A stretch of DNA of 64,000 bases from Inia geoffrensis (Eukaryota > Chordata > Mammalia > Artiodactyla > Iniidae). How positions within the stretch are numbered: position 1 is the stretch's first letter; each line of letters begins with the position of its first letter. The DNA is taken from the NCBI GenBank assembly GCA_036417435.1, contig CM070913.1, forward strand, positions 5,932,680-5,996,679. The letters run 5' to 3'. A program made the position numbers and the translations under genes. Shown here one piece after another: positions 1 through 11,640 of this stretch. The notes under the pieces are model-generated. The model searched no databases. It saw only the letters and a program-made list of their open reading frames with translations, and was not told the DNA's origin.

Positions 1-2190
1 CAGCATCGCTCTACCCTTCACGGCATCGCCCTGCTTTTTCCCAACAACTCCTCTCTCGCGCTCAAGAAGAGAAAACTTCAGTCCTTCAGTCCACCCCACC
101 ACCTTCTCCAGGACACACGCGTTAAGTCTGCTGCAGACAGGCTGACACGCCTGGCGCTCAGAGGCAAGATGGCCGTACAAGGGCCGATTCCCAAACCCAG
201 ACGCACGTTCACTCTTCTGCGTGGCTCTGTGTCAGATACGCACCTAGACCAGCCTCCTGAATGTTCTGCTCTGCCTTCTCGTGTCACCAGCAGAAGAACG
301 TCCCTGGCACAGTGCACCGGGACCCGAACGGCAATTTGCTCAACCACCTCCCGTGGTCTGCCACCGAGAACGGGGCCACCACGACCACCCGGCTCGGCCT
401 CCTGGCACCGGTCCCCACCTCTCTCCACACCCACCGCCAGCTCCTACCCAGGCAGCTTCATGCTGTGATTCTTAACGAGCCTCACTTTCCCACCTCCACA
501 CGCTGCCTCATTTCTGTCCCAGCACTTGTCATTGCTGGTTCTGTTTTCTCTTTCCCCACTCCCTGGGCTATAGCTTCTGGAGCCTGGGGCCTGCCCCATG
601 GTCACAGATGTAGCCCTGAGCCAAAGAGCACTGGCCAAGTAGGACACGTAGATACAATCGAATATACTAATGATCCTGTTCTCAGTGTTTACAAAATCAG
701 AGAAAGAAAGGAAGGAAAGAAGCACACACAAATTCCAACCAAGATCATTGATTCACGGTCTGACGGTCAACCTTTAATGGACATCTACTTTCAGGGAATC
801 ATGTTAGATTCTATGAAGAGAACAGAAAACTCAAGTGAGTATCTTCCAAACTGGCAGCCAAAAAAGGTGGCTCCTTTTTGTGAAACTGTCAACCTCAAAT
901 GCTCTGCAAGGAAGGTCCACGGTAACACATAATAGCAACTGTTAGGCACAGCTCCCCGGTGTCCTACTGCAAACAGGTTCAGTAACTATTAGCATAAGGT
1001 ACCACTGAATTAAAACTGGAAGCGCCAAGTAATATCCGATAAGCCATTTCCTTGTTCATTGCTGAACTTAACGGAATGAGTGATTTCTAAGAAAAACACC
1101 AATAAAAAAATTTAAAACTCTCCTCCCACAATTAAAATGGGCTGTACAAATATACAAACGTGAGACATTAATTTTATAGACTTCATCAGACAAGATATAC
1201 ATTAAAAAGCAACACAGGAAAGTGAAATAATTTTAAGCAATTAGTTATATAAATTGTATAAATTCGTGAAAGTAGGGAAAGTAAATGAAATTCACAAGGT
1301 AATTTTTAAAAAGTAAAAAGCCCTCCTATAGTTGTCTTGTATCTGTTTCATAGGGAAAAAAATAAGATATTCACAAATAAGGAAACAAAGTATTGCTTTT
1401 GCCATTTCCCACATCAAAAAAAAAAAAAAAAGCCGTACTGGGTGCTGGGGGCAGGGCTGTGCAGGGGTTCACTGCCTCCCAGTCAAACCTGAGGTCAGTT
1501 AGCAAAGCGGGGTTCCGGGTGAGCGCCTCCCTAGCCTGCAGTGTAGACACAAAGCTCATCAGACGGCAGAGCCAGGCTGCACCCCTAAGGCTCCAGGCTG
1601 CACCCGATTCAGCACCTTCAGAGAGCTCGCCACCCGTCTGCCATGGCAGGCAGGCCCTGACTTCCAGCCTGCACTGAAGCAGCCTGAGGCCAGGATCTAC
1701 CGGGAGACTTCAGACTGGCTGTCTGCTCCAGGCCTTGAAGCTGTGAGCCCTGTAAGGCCCACAGACGATCCTCCTCTCCAAGGCACCCCCATCCTGGTGC
1801 AGGGTCCCCCCTCCAGCCCCACTATTCTCCCAGCTCTTTCTCCTGTGGCTTCTGGAACCTACGTTCCACAGCAAACAAGCTCTCCATCATAAACAGGTCC
1901 CATAAACAGAATGTTCAGTTACTCTTTTCTTTTCCAAAACAGCAGGTCTGTGGTCGAGTGGCTGGCCTGGAAGCTCCGGCCCCTAAGGCCCCCTCCAAGC
2001 CTGAGGAGCTCGAGCCTCCTGTCCCAGCCCAGCTCCGCCTCCCAGCCTGTCTTCACTTCCTTCCCAGTCCCACCTGCCCTCCACGAACCGAATCCCTTTA
2101 CCCAGTCCCTTGCCAATACGCTCTTGTGCCAGTCCTCTGGCCCTTTCTCAAATAATTCACAAGATCATAAAAAGAAAAACAAAAGAATGT
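1..2190. other. Intron 11, no gene recognised
   Basis: This stretch lies beyond exon 11. Several overlapping short open frames at 78-932 on both strands have no recognisable domain. A 16-base poly(A) run lies at about 1416-1431. I recognise no other element with confidence. Confidence 0.5.
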
Positions 2191-2515
2191 GCCCAGTAAC
2201 ACCCCTCAGAGCCAACCACAATGAACGGTTTAGTATCACTCTAACAGAAGAGTTTGTAATGCGAAAACGTAACTGGGATCAACCGTACACACCGTTCTGG
2301 AACTACCTGTTCATACTTCATACATATACTTAACTCTCCAAGTCATTACATATGACATCATCCCCATCACCCTTTGGGTGCTGGCAAGGAATTCCACTGT
2401 ACCAATGTACCCAGTTCCCTTAATGCACTTCTGGCAGACATTCTGCCTGTTTCTAACTGTACACTACTGCAGGGCTGCAATAAACAATCCAGTATATACA
2501 ACTGTTACCTTAGTG
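2190..2515 (-). repeat. Old L1/HAL1-like fragment
   Basis: The text around 2380-2500, with ggaattccactgtacc and later ctgcagggctgcaataaac, follows the minus-strand pattern of old L1 3' regions (attccattgtatgg ... gctgcaataaa). It is heavily decayed and the boundaries are approximate. Confidence 0.5.
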
Positions 2516-2726
2516 TCTCCCGGCTAGACACAGAATTACAGTCTCTGGGCAGCATCCAGGCAAATTTATTTTTAAACAGAACCACAGATGATTCTGAGAT
2601 CTTTGAGGGGAACGGGAGGGGTCCCACCTTGAGCTCCTCAGAAAGTGAAATAACAGGCTTCATTTTTCCGATGCTTTATTTTTCACGTCTAATAATTTTA
2701 CAAAGTTCTGTTAAAAAGCTAGGCTA

Positions 2727-2916
2727 GGGCTTCCCTGGTGGCAGAGTGGTTGAGAGTCCGCCTGCTGATGCAGGGTACACGGGTTCGTGCCCTGATCCGG
2801 GAAGATCCCCCATGCCGTGGAGTGGCTGGGCCCGTGAGCCATGGCCGCTGAGCCTGCGCTCCACAACGGGAGAGGCCACAACAGTGAGAGGACCGCGTAC
2901 CGCAAAAAAAAAAAAA
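2727..2916 (+). repeat. CHR-type tRNA-derived SINE, copy 1
   Basis: The element has a gggcttccctggtggcagag head, a B-box-like gggttcgtgcc, a ccatggccgctgagcc body and an ending ccgc-poly(A). A 14-bp duplication, aaaaagctaggcta, flanks it at 2713-2726 and 2917-2930. CHR SINEs are characteristic of cetaceans and hippos. Confidence 0.92.
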
Positions 2917-2930
2917 AAAAAGCTAGGCTA

Positions 2931-3135
2931 AGGGGCTTCCCTGGTGGCGCAGTGGTTGAGAGTACACCTGCCGATGCAGAGGACACGGGTTCGTGCCCCG
3001 GTCTGGGAAGATCCCACGTGCCACGGAGCGGCTGGGCCCATGAGCCATGGCCGCTGAGCCTGCGCGTGCGGAGCCTGTGCTCCCCAACGCGAGAGGCCAC
3101 AACAGTGAGAGGCCCGCGTACCGCAAAAAAAAAAA
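2931..3135 (+). repeat. CHR-type SINE, copy 2 (in tandem with copy 1)
   Basis: The same family and orientation as copy 1. It begins immediately after the 3' target duplication of copy 1 and ends in ccgc-poly(A). It keeps the gcgtgcggagcctgtgctcc segment that is partly lost in copy 1. Confidence 0.92.
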
Positions 3136-3232
3136 GCAAGATAAATGCCCTAATATCAATATGATTAAAACATGAATATAAACTTGGAAGATCAATCATT
3201 ACAGCACTGAGGTTTAAAATAATAGATAACCA

Positions 3233-3513
3233 GGGACTTCCCTGGTGGTGCAGTGGTCAAGGCTCTGTGCTCCCAACACAGTGGGCCTGGGCTTCAATCC
3301 CTGGTCAGGGAACTAGATCCTGCATGCTGCAACTAAGAGTTTGCATGCCGCAACTAAGGAACTGGCAAGCTGCAACTAAGGAGCCCATGAGCCACAGCTA
3401 AGGAGCCCGCTTGCTGCAACTAAGACCCGGTGCGACCAAATAAGTAAATTAATTAATTTTAATTAATTGATGAAAAACAAAAGCCCACTTTTAATTTAAA
3501 ATAAATAAATTTT
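3233..3513 (+). repeat. CHR-related SINE (gggacttccctggtgg type)
   Basis: A tRNA-derived head (gggacttccctggtggtgca) is followed by ctgcaactaaga-type internal repeats and an A/T-rich tail of taaattaatt units. A direct repeat, aaaataatagataacca, flanks it at about 3216-3232 and 3515-3531. Confidence 0.88.
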
Positions 3514-5200
3514 AAAAATAATAGATAACCAAAGCCTGGCTCACTTCAAAGAAAATATTTTTCAAACATCTATGCTCCACAAAAATGGTGGGAGCATACA
3601 CCATTACATAAACTCACACATACGCACAGTCATATATAGAAAACACAGTGATTTCTTTAAAAAAAAAAAAAAGATATGTCATATACACATATGATTTGAA
3701 AATCCATAAGCAGCTACAGATCAAAATATTACGATCACCCTGACTCTAATACTTCCCCAGTCTGCACACTGTTTTATTTAAACTTAGTTCTTGAATTTAG
3801 AAGAGAAAGCATTTAGAGTACAGTACACCGCATGTCCAGTGAAAACAGCCCCAAGTGCAATGAACTACATGGTATCTGTGTTCAGTAAAGACTAGTGGTG
3901 CTCGATGACAAGATCCAGTGGCCATCTGGGCCCCTGGTGGCTCCTCCACACTCCTGCGCCGGGGGCGTAAGCCTGACGGGTGTGGGAGGAAGTGAGCTTT
4001 ACTGACCACACCCTCATCCAGAAGTCTGAAGACGCAGGTTCTAGTTCCACCATGAGCTCTAGTTGTAGAACCTAAAATCAGTGTTAGAACCCTCTCTAGG
4101 GCCCACATTTTACATCGGTGAAAATGAAGAGTGAGGAATGTAGGCAAGTTTGGGAAAGACTATTTTTTAAGTTCCCACGCAGCTCTGGAAGTTTTTAGAA
4201 TCACACAACTATATTGGACTATTCTATCCAACAATGCGCCCTTAATATGCAGAGATTAAGTTACTTGCTGTAGTATTTTTTTATGCATTCTAATACCTTC
4301 CTAAGTGACAGTAATTAGTGTAAAAGGTATTGAGCTTCAAGTAACTAGACTGGACTGGAACATCTCATCTCCCAGTTAAGTCAAATAATTGTAACTAATC
4401 TATGCTAAACCCTCTCTGGAATGTTTTTTTTCAAGATCTGTCCCCCAAACATAATTACAGTCACACTTTTTCTACATAGGCCCCAAGGAGCTCAGATTCT
4501 GAGAGAAGGGACAGACACAAATACAAATAACGATGAAGTGTAAAATAAATATTTAAATATTTTACATTTTACAATATGAAGCCAGCTCTATGAAGCACTT
4601 CCCCATGTGTCCCACTCAGCCTAGAACAAAGGAGAATTCTGCTTCCACTAATTTAGTCTAAGATACAGGTGTCTGTGAAGCTAAAAGCACAATGTTCTCC
4701 ATTTTAACCTCGGAAAAAGTCTGGAGAATCAGCGCTCCAGTTCAACTCAACTATGGATTTGTAAACTTAACGGCAAGAAACCCACAGGTGTGTAACCTGA
4801 GTCACGGCAACCTGAAAAAAATGGTAGTTTGAGGGTTACCCTCAAGCATGAAGGATAATTCTAGGGCTGCTAAGTAAGTTTTTAGTCTGTCCTAACTTTT
4901 AGAGATTTTTTTGCATTTCAAGAATAACACAAATCACTGAGAACCTAGAGACTACAGTGAAGATTAAATACACATAAAGTGAAATTGGTCTGTTGTTTTG
5001 TTTTGTGAGCTGCCACAACTGCACAAGGACATCAGAGTGTTCTAACCTACCATGGGAGTTCCGATCAGTGTCTATACCCTAAACAATTAAACACCTAAGA
5101 ATTACAGTTCCTAGGAAGCTTAGCAGAAATCATACATAAAATCATTGCAGGCTGGTATTTGGGGAGTATGCTCTTAAACTTGTTGTCTCTTGGGGGCTTT
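3514..5200. other. Intron 11, no feature recognised
   Basis: Mostly AT-rich single-copy-looking DNA, with a poly(A) run at about 3659-3672. I see no splice-consistent coding segment and no recognised repeat. Confidence 0.5.
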
Positions 5201-6250
5201 CCATTTATTTTAGAGTCAGTTCTGATAAGCACGTTATTCTAGAAAAAATCCACTTCATCTAAATTTTCAAGTGTATTAGCAAAATGTTGTAGAGTATCTG
5301 CAAACAATTTATCTCATCTGTATCTGTGCTTAGAGCTTGACTCTCATTACTAATATTACAGATATTTTCTCGGTCTTTAGCTTACTAGAGATGTGTCAAG
5401 CTATCTATTCTACTGTTAACTTTTTAAAAATTGTAGAATTATTTCACTAGAATTTTGTCTTCTATCTTAAGTTATTATACTTATTAATTACTTTTTGCTA
5501 CTTGCTTTTTTATTTTTCTACCATTTTGAGTTATATATTTTATTTATTTTTGTTCTTATTTTTTAGTAAGAAATGCTTCTTAAAAGCTGTTATCAGTCTT
5601 TTCTGATAATAGCTTTGGTCCATCCCACTGTTTATAAAAACGTTCCCATTTCTAGGATGTAATTGCAGTTTTGAGTCTTATTTTTCCATAGAATGAAGCT
5701 TTAGATAGCTACTTTCTATTAATTTATGTTTTCATTGAACTGTAATCGAAGACTGTATCCTTCACAGTACCTATTTCTGAAAACCTGAAATTTCTCTATA
5801 CCCTAGAATGGGATCAACTTCTATTTCATGCATATTTAAAAGTGTGTACTTTGGAGTAGAAGGCTTTAAAGCCATTCAATCACCCTTTTGATATGTGTGC
5901 TTCAAATCCTCCTCAGTCTCACTGTGTTTACACCAGTCTAATTGAGGGTCTCTCACTCTGGTTCAGAATTTGAATATTTCTCCTTTCTTCTGTTTTTGCT
6001 TTATATATTTTGATGCTATGCTCCTAGATACATAAAAGCTCATGACTACTGATCACCTTATTAGTGGACTATGGCTGACATTAGTCTACAGTATCTCTCT
6101 TTTTTTTATCATTTAAGCTTTATTTATATTATGTTTTGTTTGACATTAATTTTGTTCACAGACTAGATTATCTCGCCTAAGACGATGAAATACAGGAAAA
6201 CTGCATAAAAATGTAAATTCTTGCACAGAACTTAATGAGTTTCCTTTAAT
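5200..6250 (-). repeat. Old L1 ORF2-region fragment
   Basis: T-rich plus strand with phrases typical of reverse-complement L1M ORF2, such as gctttggtccatcccactg near 5615 and the run of ttttagtaagaaatgcttc before it. Decayed, with no long open frame. Boundaries are approximate. Confidence 0.5.
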
Positions 6251-6774
6251 CTTGTTTTAGGACCTACAAAAATCATTTTTCTGAAGATTCTCATAAACAG
6301 TGTTTTCTTTTTAGTTAGCTAACAAAATCCTAATTTACCTTGATCATAACACCACCAAACCTAAAAAGAACTTAAGAGCTGGCAGATTTACCTTTTAATC
6401 CAAAGGTTAAAGCAGCCCAGATAATGATCTGTTACACAGCATGTGGGGCTTCTAAGATGTAAATGACACAGCATACTATGTGCCCCACTCAGGACACCCA
6501 TCCACCCCACAGGTCCACTGAGGTACAGTCTTCCTTGGTGAGGACTCACATATGAACATCTTCACTTACACAGCACTTCCCTCTTACCGAGAACATAATC
6601 CGAGCAGCAGTTGAGCCAGAGCTAGGATCTTAATTTAATTGTGAAACTTGCTGGCCCATAATGCAAAACAATCCTTAACAACAACTCCACTGGCACCGCA
6701 CATACGACTATCTAACTACACAGACCATAATGTTCATACACCCTTTGCAAAGTACCAAGGGAGGACAATCTTAC

Positions 6775-6978
6775 CTACGTCTGTTATGAGGATCGGCTCC
6801 TGCAGAGGAATATCCGGAACTGGAACGTTCGCCTTGCCAACACGAACTTTTGCAGGTTTACGCTGGTGCCTCATCTTTCTTAACTCCGTGTGTTTAAAGT
6901 GAGAAGCAATGTGAGTCTTCCTGTGGCCTGAGGTTCGAAATTTCTTGTCACAGTGAGGACAAGCAAAAGGTCTGACTC
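6775..6978 (-). CDS. ZNF236: ZNF236 coding exon 11 (finger 13)
   Basis: Residues 564-631 plus the first base of codon 632. The acceptor is tttttatcag|GAGTCA and the donor is GACGTAG|GTAAGA. Finger 13 has Cys570, Cys573, His586 and His590 ([21 protein letters not shown]). A basic tail ([21 protein letters not shown]) follows, then [16 protein letters not shown]. In human the protein continues with a further linker and more fingers. No matching exon was found between 1 and 6774, so exon 12 lies outside the window. Confidence 0.95.
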
Positions 6979-7199
6979 CTGATAAAAAATAAAATAGACT
7001 GTAGAATTATTCCAAAGAAATACATCTCAGTTAACGCCAACGTAAAATTCTAGTATTTTAATACTGATTTGAATTCTCAATTAGTTGTTTCATGCCGTAT
7101 GTTTATAATTTCATGGACATTATAAATGAACAGTTATTCTCCCTTGTTTGCATACAGTGCACGTTACAGATGTTAAGGCATGTAATAAGAGCATTTTAA

Positions 7200-7223
7200 G
7201 TAAAAAAAAAAAAAAAAAAAAAA
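7200..7223 (+). repeat. Poly(A) run
   Basis: About 23 consecutive A bases in intron 10. No SINE body adjoins it. Confidence 0.85.
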
Positions 7224-7684
7224 GGGCATTTACTATTTTCAGGAGAAAGCCTAAAATTGTAAAATGGATGTTCAAACAACTAGTAGTCCTTAGGACACTG
7301 AGGCGAGTAGGCTGCTGTGCCGTCTCACATCACCCTCTCTGTAACTGGAATGACGACAGGGCCCCAGGCTTGCTGCTGGGACTCTACACACTGGCGTCTG
7401 AAGAGCACTTAGCAGGGCCCAGCATCCAGTAAATGAGCAGTAAATGGTGGCTGTTTGATTGTAAATAATAATGTCACTGCAGATGATGATGACAGTGATA
7501 ACATCCTTGTAACAATCCTCTGCTATGACTTCCCTTTTCTGAAGGAAACTTCCTTTTCTTACAATTTTATTGGCAAATGAAAATGCAGATTCCAAAGAAA
7601 GGCATATATCAAAACAGTCTCATTTCAGCTTTTTCAAATACTCATCTACATGCTCAGCTCAGCCCAGGAACCTCAAAGGGTTAG

Positions 7685-7835
7685 GAGAAGTTACTGCTAA
7701 TGGGTACAGGGTTTCTTTTGGGGGTGATAAAAATGTTCGAAAATTAGATAGTGGCATGGGTCACACAATTCTGAAATGCACCCTTTAAAAGAGAAAATTT
7801 TATGATTTGTGAATTATATCTCAATAAAACTGCTA
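7685..7835 (+). repeat. Old L1 3' end
   Basis: It includes gggggtgataaaaatgttc and ends tgtgaattatatctcaataaaa, the usual 3' terminus of L1M-type elements. It lies in intron 10. Confidence 0.7.
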
Positions 7836-8297
7836 TGAACAGAACTGGAGCCTGAATATGGAAGTTCTCGTGCCTTAATACTGATGACAAAATATCCAAA
7901 AGGTAGAGTGGGTATTGATATTAAGGTCTCAGCACAGCCACTCCCAGCCTGAAGGGTGCCAGCTAAAACCCAGAGGCCCCACAGGGGCGATGCCGGCCTC
8001 CTCCTCGGGAAGGCCCTCCTGGGTTGCATCTGAATCCCGTCACCCACAGCGGTCTCCCCTCCTTACTCCCTGCACTCCTGCCCTCACTCCTAAGTGGTAC
8101 AGTTTAATGCTCCCTCTTCGGGCCATCGGCTCCATGAGGACCAAGGTCACGTGGACTTTGTTCAACAGCGTGTGCCGTGTGCCCAGCCTGCAGAAGGTCA
8201 CTGTCACACTCACTGAAATAAAGAGCAACGAGCGCTCCACACGCCCAGCCACCAGCGCAGACCCCGCCGTGAACCACCTGCCGCGGCAGGCCCGTAC

Positions 8298-8570
8298 CTG
8301 TGTGCAGGCGAACGTGTACCTTGAGGCTCCCCGAGGTGGAGAAGCTCTTCATGCAGCACTGGCACTTGAACGCCTTGACGCCCGAGTGCGTTTTGACGTG
8401 GGCCGTCAGCGTGCTCTTCACGGCAAAGGCCCGGAAGCACTGCGGGCACTTGAAGGGCTTCTCGTGGGTGTGGATGCGGATGTGGCGCACCAGGTCACTG
8501 GGCTTGCGGAACTCCTTGGTGCAGTAGGGACACACGTGCCATCGCACACCGTTCTCCTCACGGATCGACC
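8298..8570 (-). CDS. ZNF236: ZNF236 coding exon 10 (fingers 10-12)
   Basis: Residues 473-563 plus the first base of codon 564. The acceptor is cttcctccag|GGTCGA and the donor is CACACAG|GTACGG. Finger 10 has Cys486, Cys489, His502 and His506. Finger 11 has Cys514, Cys517, His530 and His534. Finger 12 has Cys542, Cys545, His558 and His562. The linkers are THEKPF and SGVKAF, variants of TGEKPF. Finger 12 carries an additional cysteine at 544 directly before the second zinc ligand, where I recall tyrosine in human. The exon is strongly GC-rich at third positions compared with exons 2 to 7. Confidence 0.95.
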
Positions 8571-9156
8571 CTGGAGGAAGATTACAACGAGAACGGTCCA
8601 GCTTGGCCTTGAAACCGCATTTCACCAATTATTAATGTCCTTCTAGGCTTAGATTTAGACAGCACATCATACCTATAAAAGTTATAGACCTTTTGCCACT
8701 GCAGAGGATATATGATCAACTGTGGAAAAAGCTGAAATTTCCATAATAACTGAAATGACTGATGACTATGATTGAATCTTGCAGAAAATCCTAACAGCCC
8801 CATATGAACACAAATCATAGCCTAAGAGATAAGAATGCTAACTAGACAGGTACTATGATATAAATCAAGAATCAGCAGGGCAGACTTAGTCTGCTGTAAG
8901 TGTAAGTAACAGTAGGTGTGATCAAGTGACTCCAAAATTAACTCAAAGAACATGAAAAGAAGGAATGAACTTACAATTAAGTATTGTCTGAGCTGATCTG
9001 TTATCACTAATAAAAAAATGCAAATAAAAATGAGGAAATGGTAAATTCTTATGCTATAGAAAGGAACTGATAGTTAAAACAAAGAAATAGCATATTTGAT
9101 CATGAATGAGCTCATGATTTATGATCAAATATTGAAGATTCTTTTGCAGCGCTAAG
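8571..9156. other. Intron 9 segment, no feature recognised
   Basis: AT-rich DNA between exon 10 and the mariner element. It holds one near-inverted word (tgatcatgaatgagctcatga, about 9097-9118) but nothing else I can name. Confidence 0.45.
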
Positions 9157-9158
9157 TA

Positions 9159-10442
9159 TTGCGCTTGGCCAAAAAGTGCCTTTGGTTTTTAAGTAAAATG
9201 AAAAAGACGCATTTTTCATTTTCACCAGGAACTTTACTGAACAACGTATTCACCCTTTTGTTCCACTACCTTCTGCCATTTTTCAGGCAACTTCATAATT
9301 CCATCTTCCCAAAACTTCTTATCTTTTTGAGCAAAGAACTGTTGCAGGTGCCTTTTACAATCTTCCAGGGAATTAAAATGTTTTCCATTAAGAGAATTTT
9401 GTAAAGACCAAAATAAATGGAAACCTGAAGGTGCAATGTCTGGTGAATAGGGCGGATGAATCAGAACTTCCCAGCCAAGCTGTGACAGTTTTTGCCTGGT
9501 CATCAAATGAACATGCAGTCTTATGGTATCCTGATGGAAGACTATGTGTTCTCTGTTGACTATTTCTGGACGATATTCGTCGAGTGCTGCTTTCAGTTGG
9601 TCTAAATGGGAGCAGTACTTGTTGGAACTGTTTGGTTTTCCAGAAGGAGCTCATAATAGAGGCCTCCCTTCCAATCCCACCATATACACAACATCACCTT
9701 CCTTGGATGAAGACTGGCCTTTGGTGTGGTTGGTGGTGGTTCATTTCGCTTGTCCCACGATCTCTTCCGTTCCACATTATTGTACAGTATCCACTTCTCA
9801 TCGCCTGTCACAATTTGTTTTAAAAATGGAACGTTTTCTCTTCATTACGTTTAAGTAGAGAATTGCATGTGGAAATACGGTCAAGGATTTTTTCGCTTAA
9901 CTCATGTGGAACCCAAACATCAAAGTGATTAACATAGCCAAGCTGGTGCAAATGATTTTCAGCGCCTGATTTGGATATCTAGAGTGTGTCAGCTGTCTCC
10001 CACATGGTATAACGTTGACTGCTCTCAATTAATGTCTCGATTTGATCACTGTCAACTTCAAGTAGTCTACCCGACCGTGGCGCATCGTCCAGCGGGATAT
10101 CTCCAGCACGAACCTTCACAGACCACTTTTGACAAGTTCGATCAGCCACAGCACCTTCTCCATACACTGACTGCACAAATCTTTTTTTGTGTTTCAGTTG
10201 CGTTTTTACCTTTCTTGAAATAATAAAGTGTCATATGCTGAAAATGTTGTTTTCTTCTCTTCAATATTAAAATGGCTACACAAAAATTCACCAGTTTTGG
10301 TTAAGTCTTTTTTTAAATGCATGCTGATAGGACAGCCGTCACATACAATCTAACAAAATTGTTTCAAATGAAGTTAAAGACAACTAAGTGCTACTAGAGC
10401 CATCATACGGAAAAAAACAAATGAACCTTTTGGCCAATCCCA
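9159..10442 (-). mobile_element. mariner (Tc1/mariner superfamily) DNA transposon, near full length, dead
   Basis: The element is 1,284 bp with terminal inverted repeats. The left end reads ttgcgcttggccaaaaag and the right end, on the minus strand, reads tgggattggccaaaagg. TA dinucleotides flank it at 9157-9158 and 10443-10444, the expected target duplication. The minus strand carries mariner transposase pieces in order: a helix-turn-helix region (about 10176-9979), the first catalytic Asp in TGDEKW (about 9800), the second Asp in FHQD (about 9530), then PPYSPDIAPS. Frameshifts and stops break the reading frame. It lies in ZNF236 intron 9. The closest named subfamily is not certain. Confidence 0.93.
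9234..9811 (-). pseudogene. mariner transposase remnant (DD34D catalytic core)
   Basis: The 3' half of the transposase is spread over at least two frames. Intact signatures are TGDEKWILYNN near the start, HPRKVMLCIWWDW in the middle, and WEVLIHPPYSPDIAPS near the end. Counting from the FHQD aspartate, the residue after 34 intervening positions is Gly (codon 9425-9423, in APSGFH) where mariner enzymes carry the third catalytic Asp. The protein end KWQKVVEQKGEYVVQ is present. The loss of a metal ligand and the broken frame mean there is no activity. Confidence 0.9.
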
Positions 10443-10444
10443 TA

Positions 10445-11640
10445 CTGTTATTCAACCTTGATCCAGGTTTGAAGCTATTCCTCTCAGAAGAAAAATCGCA
10501 AGTGGAATTTATGGAAATATAATTAGTAAAATAATACCTAAATTGGCAAATTTCTAATTTGGCAGAATCAGCTTTTTAAACTTCAATTAGATGTATTCAC
10601 CAGAAATTAAACAGACACCTACAATAAGGTAAGGAATCCACTTGAAATCAAAGAGATTTGGGCCCTGCTGATGAAATTCATCAGAAAATTTTCACTCTTT
10701 ATTTAACTGTGTCTTTACAGACATAGTTTTATTAGGGAAAAGAAAAGCTCTTTGTTTCCTTCTCTTTGTTATCAGTCAATACAAGGAATTTTCCTTATGT
10801 GCTAGTGAATCTGTAAGGAGAGAAAATGTATTTTCCTGAATATAACACTCTTTATGGGACTAATTAACATAGAGAAAGAGGTTAGGTAAAAGAATGAAAA
10901 GTAATATTTTTCTAAAAACAAGAACAAAGAGAGGAACATACACACACCACTGGTGGGTGGGGGGTAAAGAGTAGAAATCAAAGGAAATGGTTTTTAAAGT
11001 GAGAGAAAGATATTTATTTTAGGTGATACTGTTTACACTAAGGGAGTCTAAAACTTAAGATTGCTTAAAACTAATAGGTATTAGAGGAAGTGCAATAATT
11101 ACCTAAAGGTCTTATCATGACAAATCAGAAAACCAACGTACAAAGAGATAAGACAGAACCATAATACCTGTCAGCTAAAATCTGGAAATCATCTCCCCAA
11201 ATCAGATTTTTTTCCAAACAAAAATGAAAATATGTCTTTAATTATACAAGATGACATAAAACTGTCACCAGGTTCTAATTATTTCTGGGAACGAACTGGA
11301 AGAGAGATACAAACTGGCAGCTGAAGCTTCAAACCTGAAGCTGTCTCCAAATTTGGCCTGTGTGTATTTTGTTTGGCCCAGGCAGTGTTAGAAAAAGAAA
11401 ACTGAATCCAGCTTTCTGACCCTTTGACAAACTGAATGATCTGGAAAACCAGTTCTGCATTCCCACGTGGCAATCTTTCTTGGTGCTGGGCAATAGCTTT
11501 TCTCTTCAAACACATTAATAAATTTTGAAAGAAAAAACATGCATAATCACCTTCAAGACGAACAGGTATTTACTAAAATTCAATATCTAGTTTTAAGTTT
11601 TAAAAAACTGCCTAAAAAACAGGAGGAGGTGAGCAAAATA
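10445..11640. other. Intron 9 segment, no feature recognised
   Basis: AT-rich DNA with no recognised repeat or coding segment. A minus-strand open frame at 11279-11515 has no domain and no splice context. Confidence 0.45.

Noticed and set aside
261..932. 223-codon plus-strand open frame at the left edge
   Set aside because: No recognisable domain, no splice pattern, and antisense to the ZNF236 transcript. No support beyond length.
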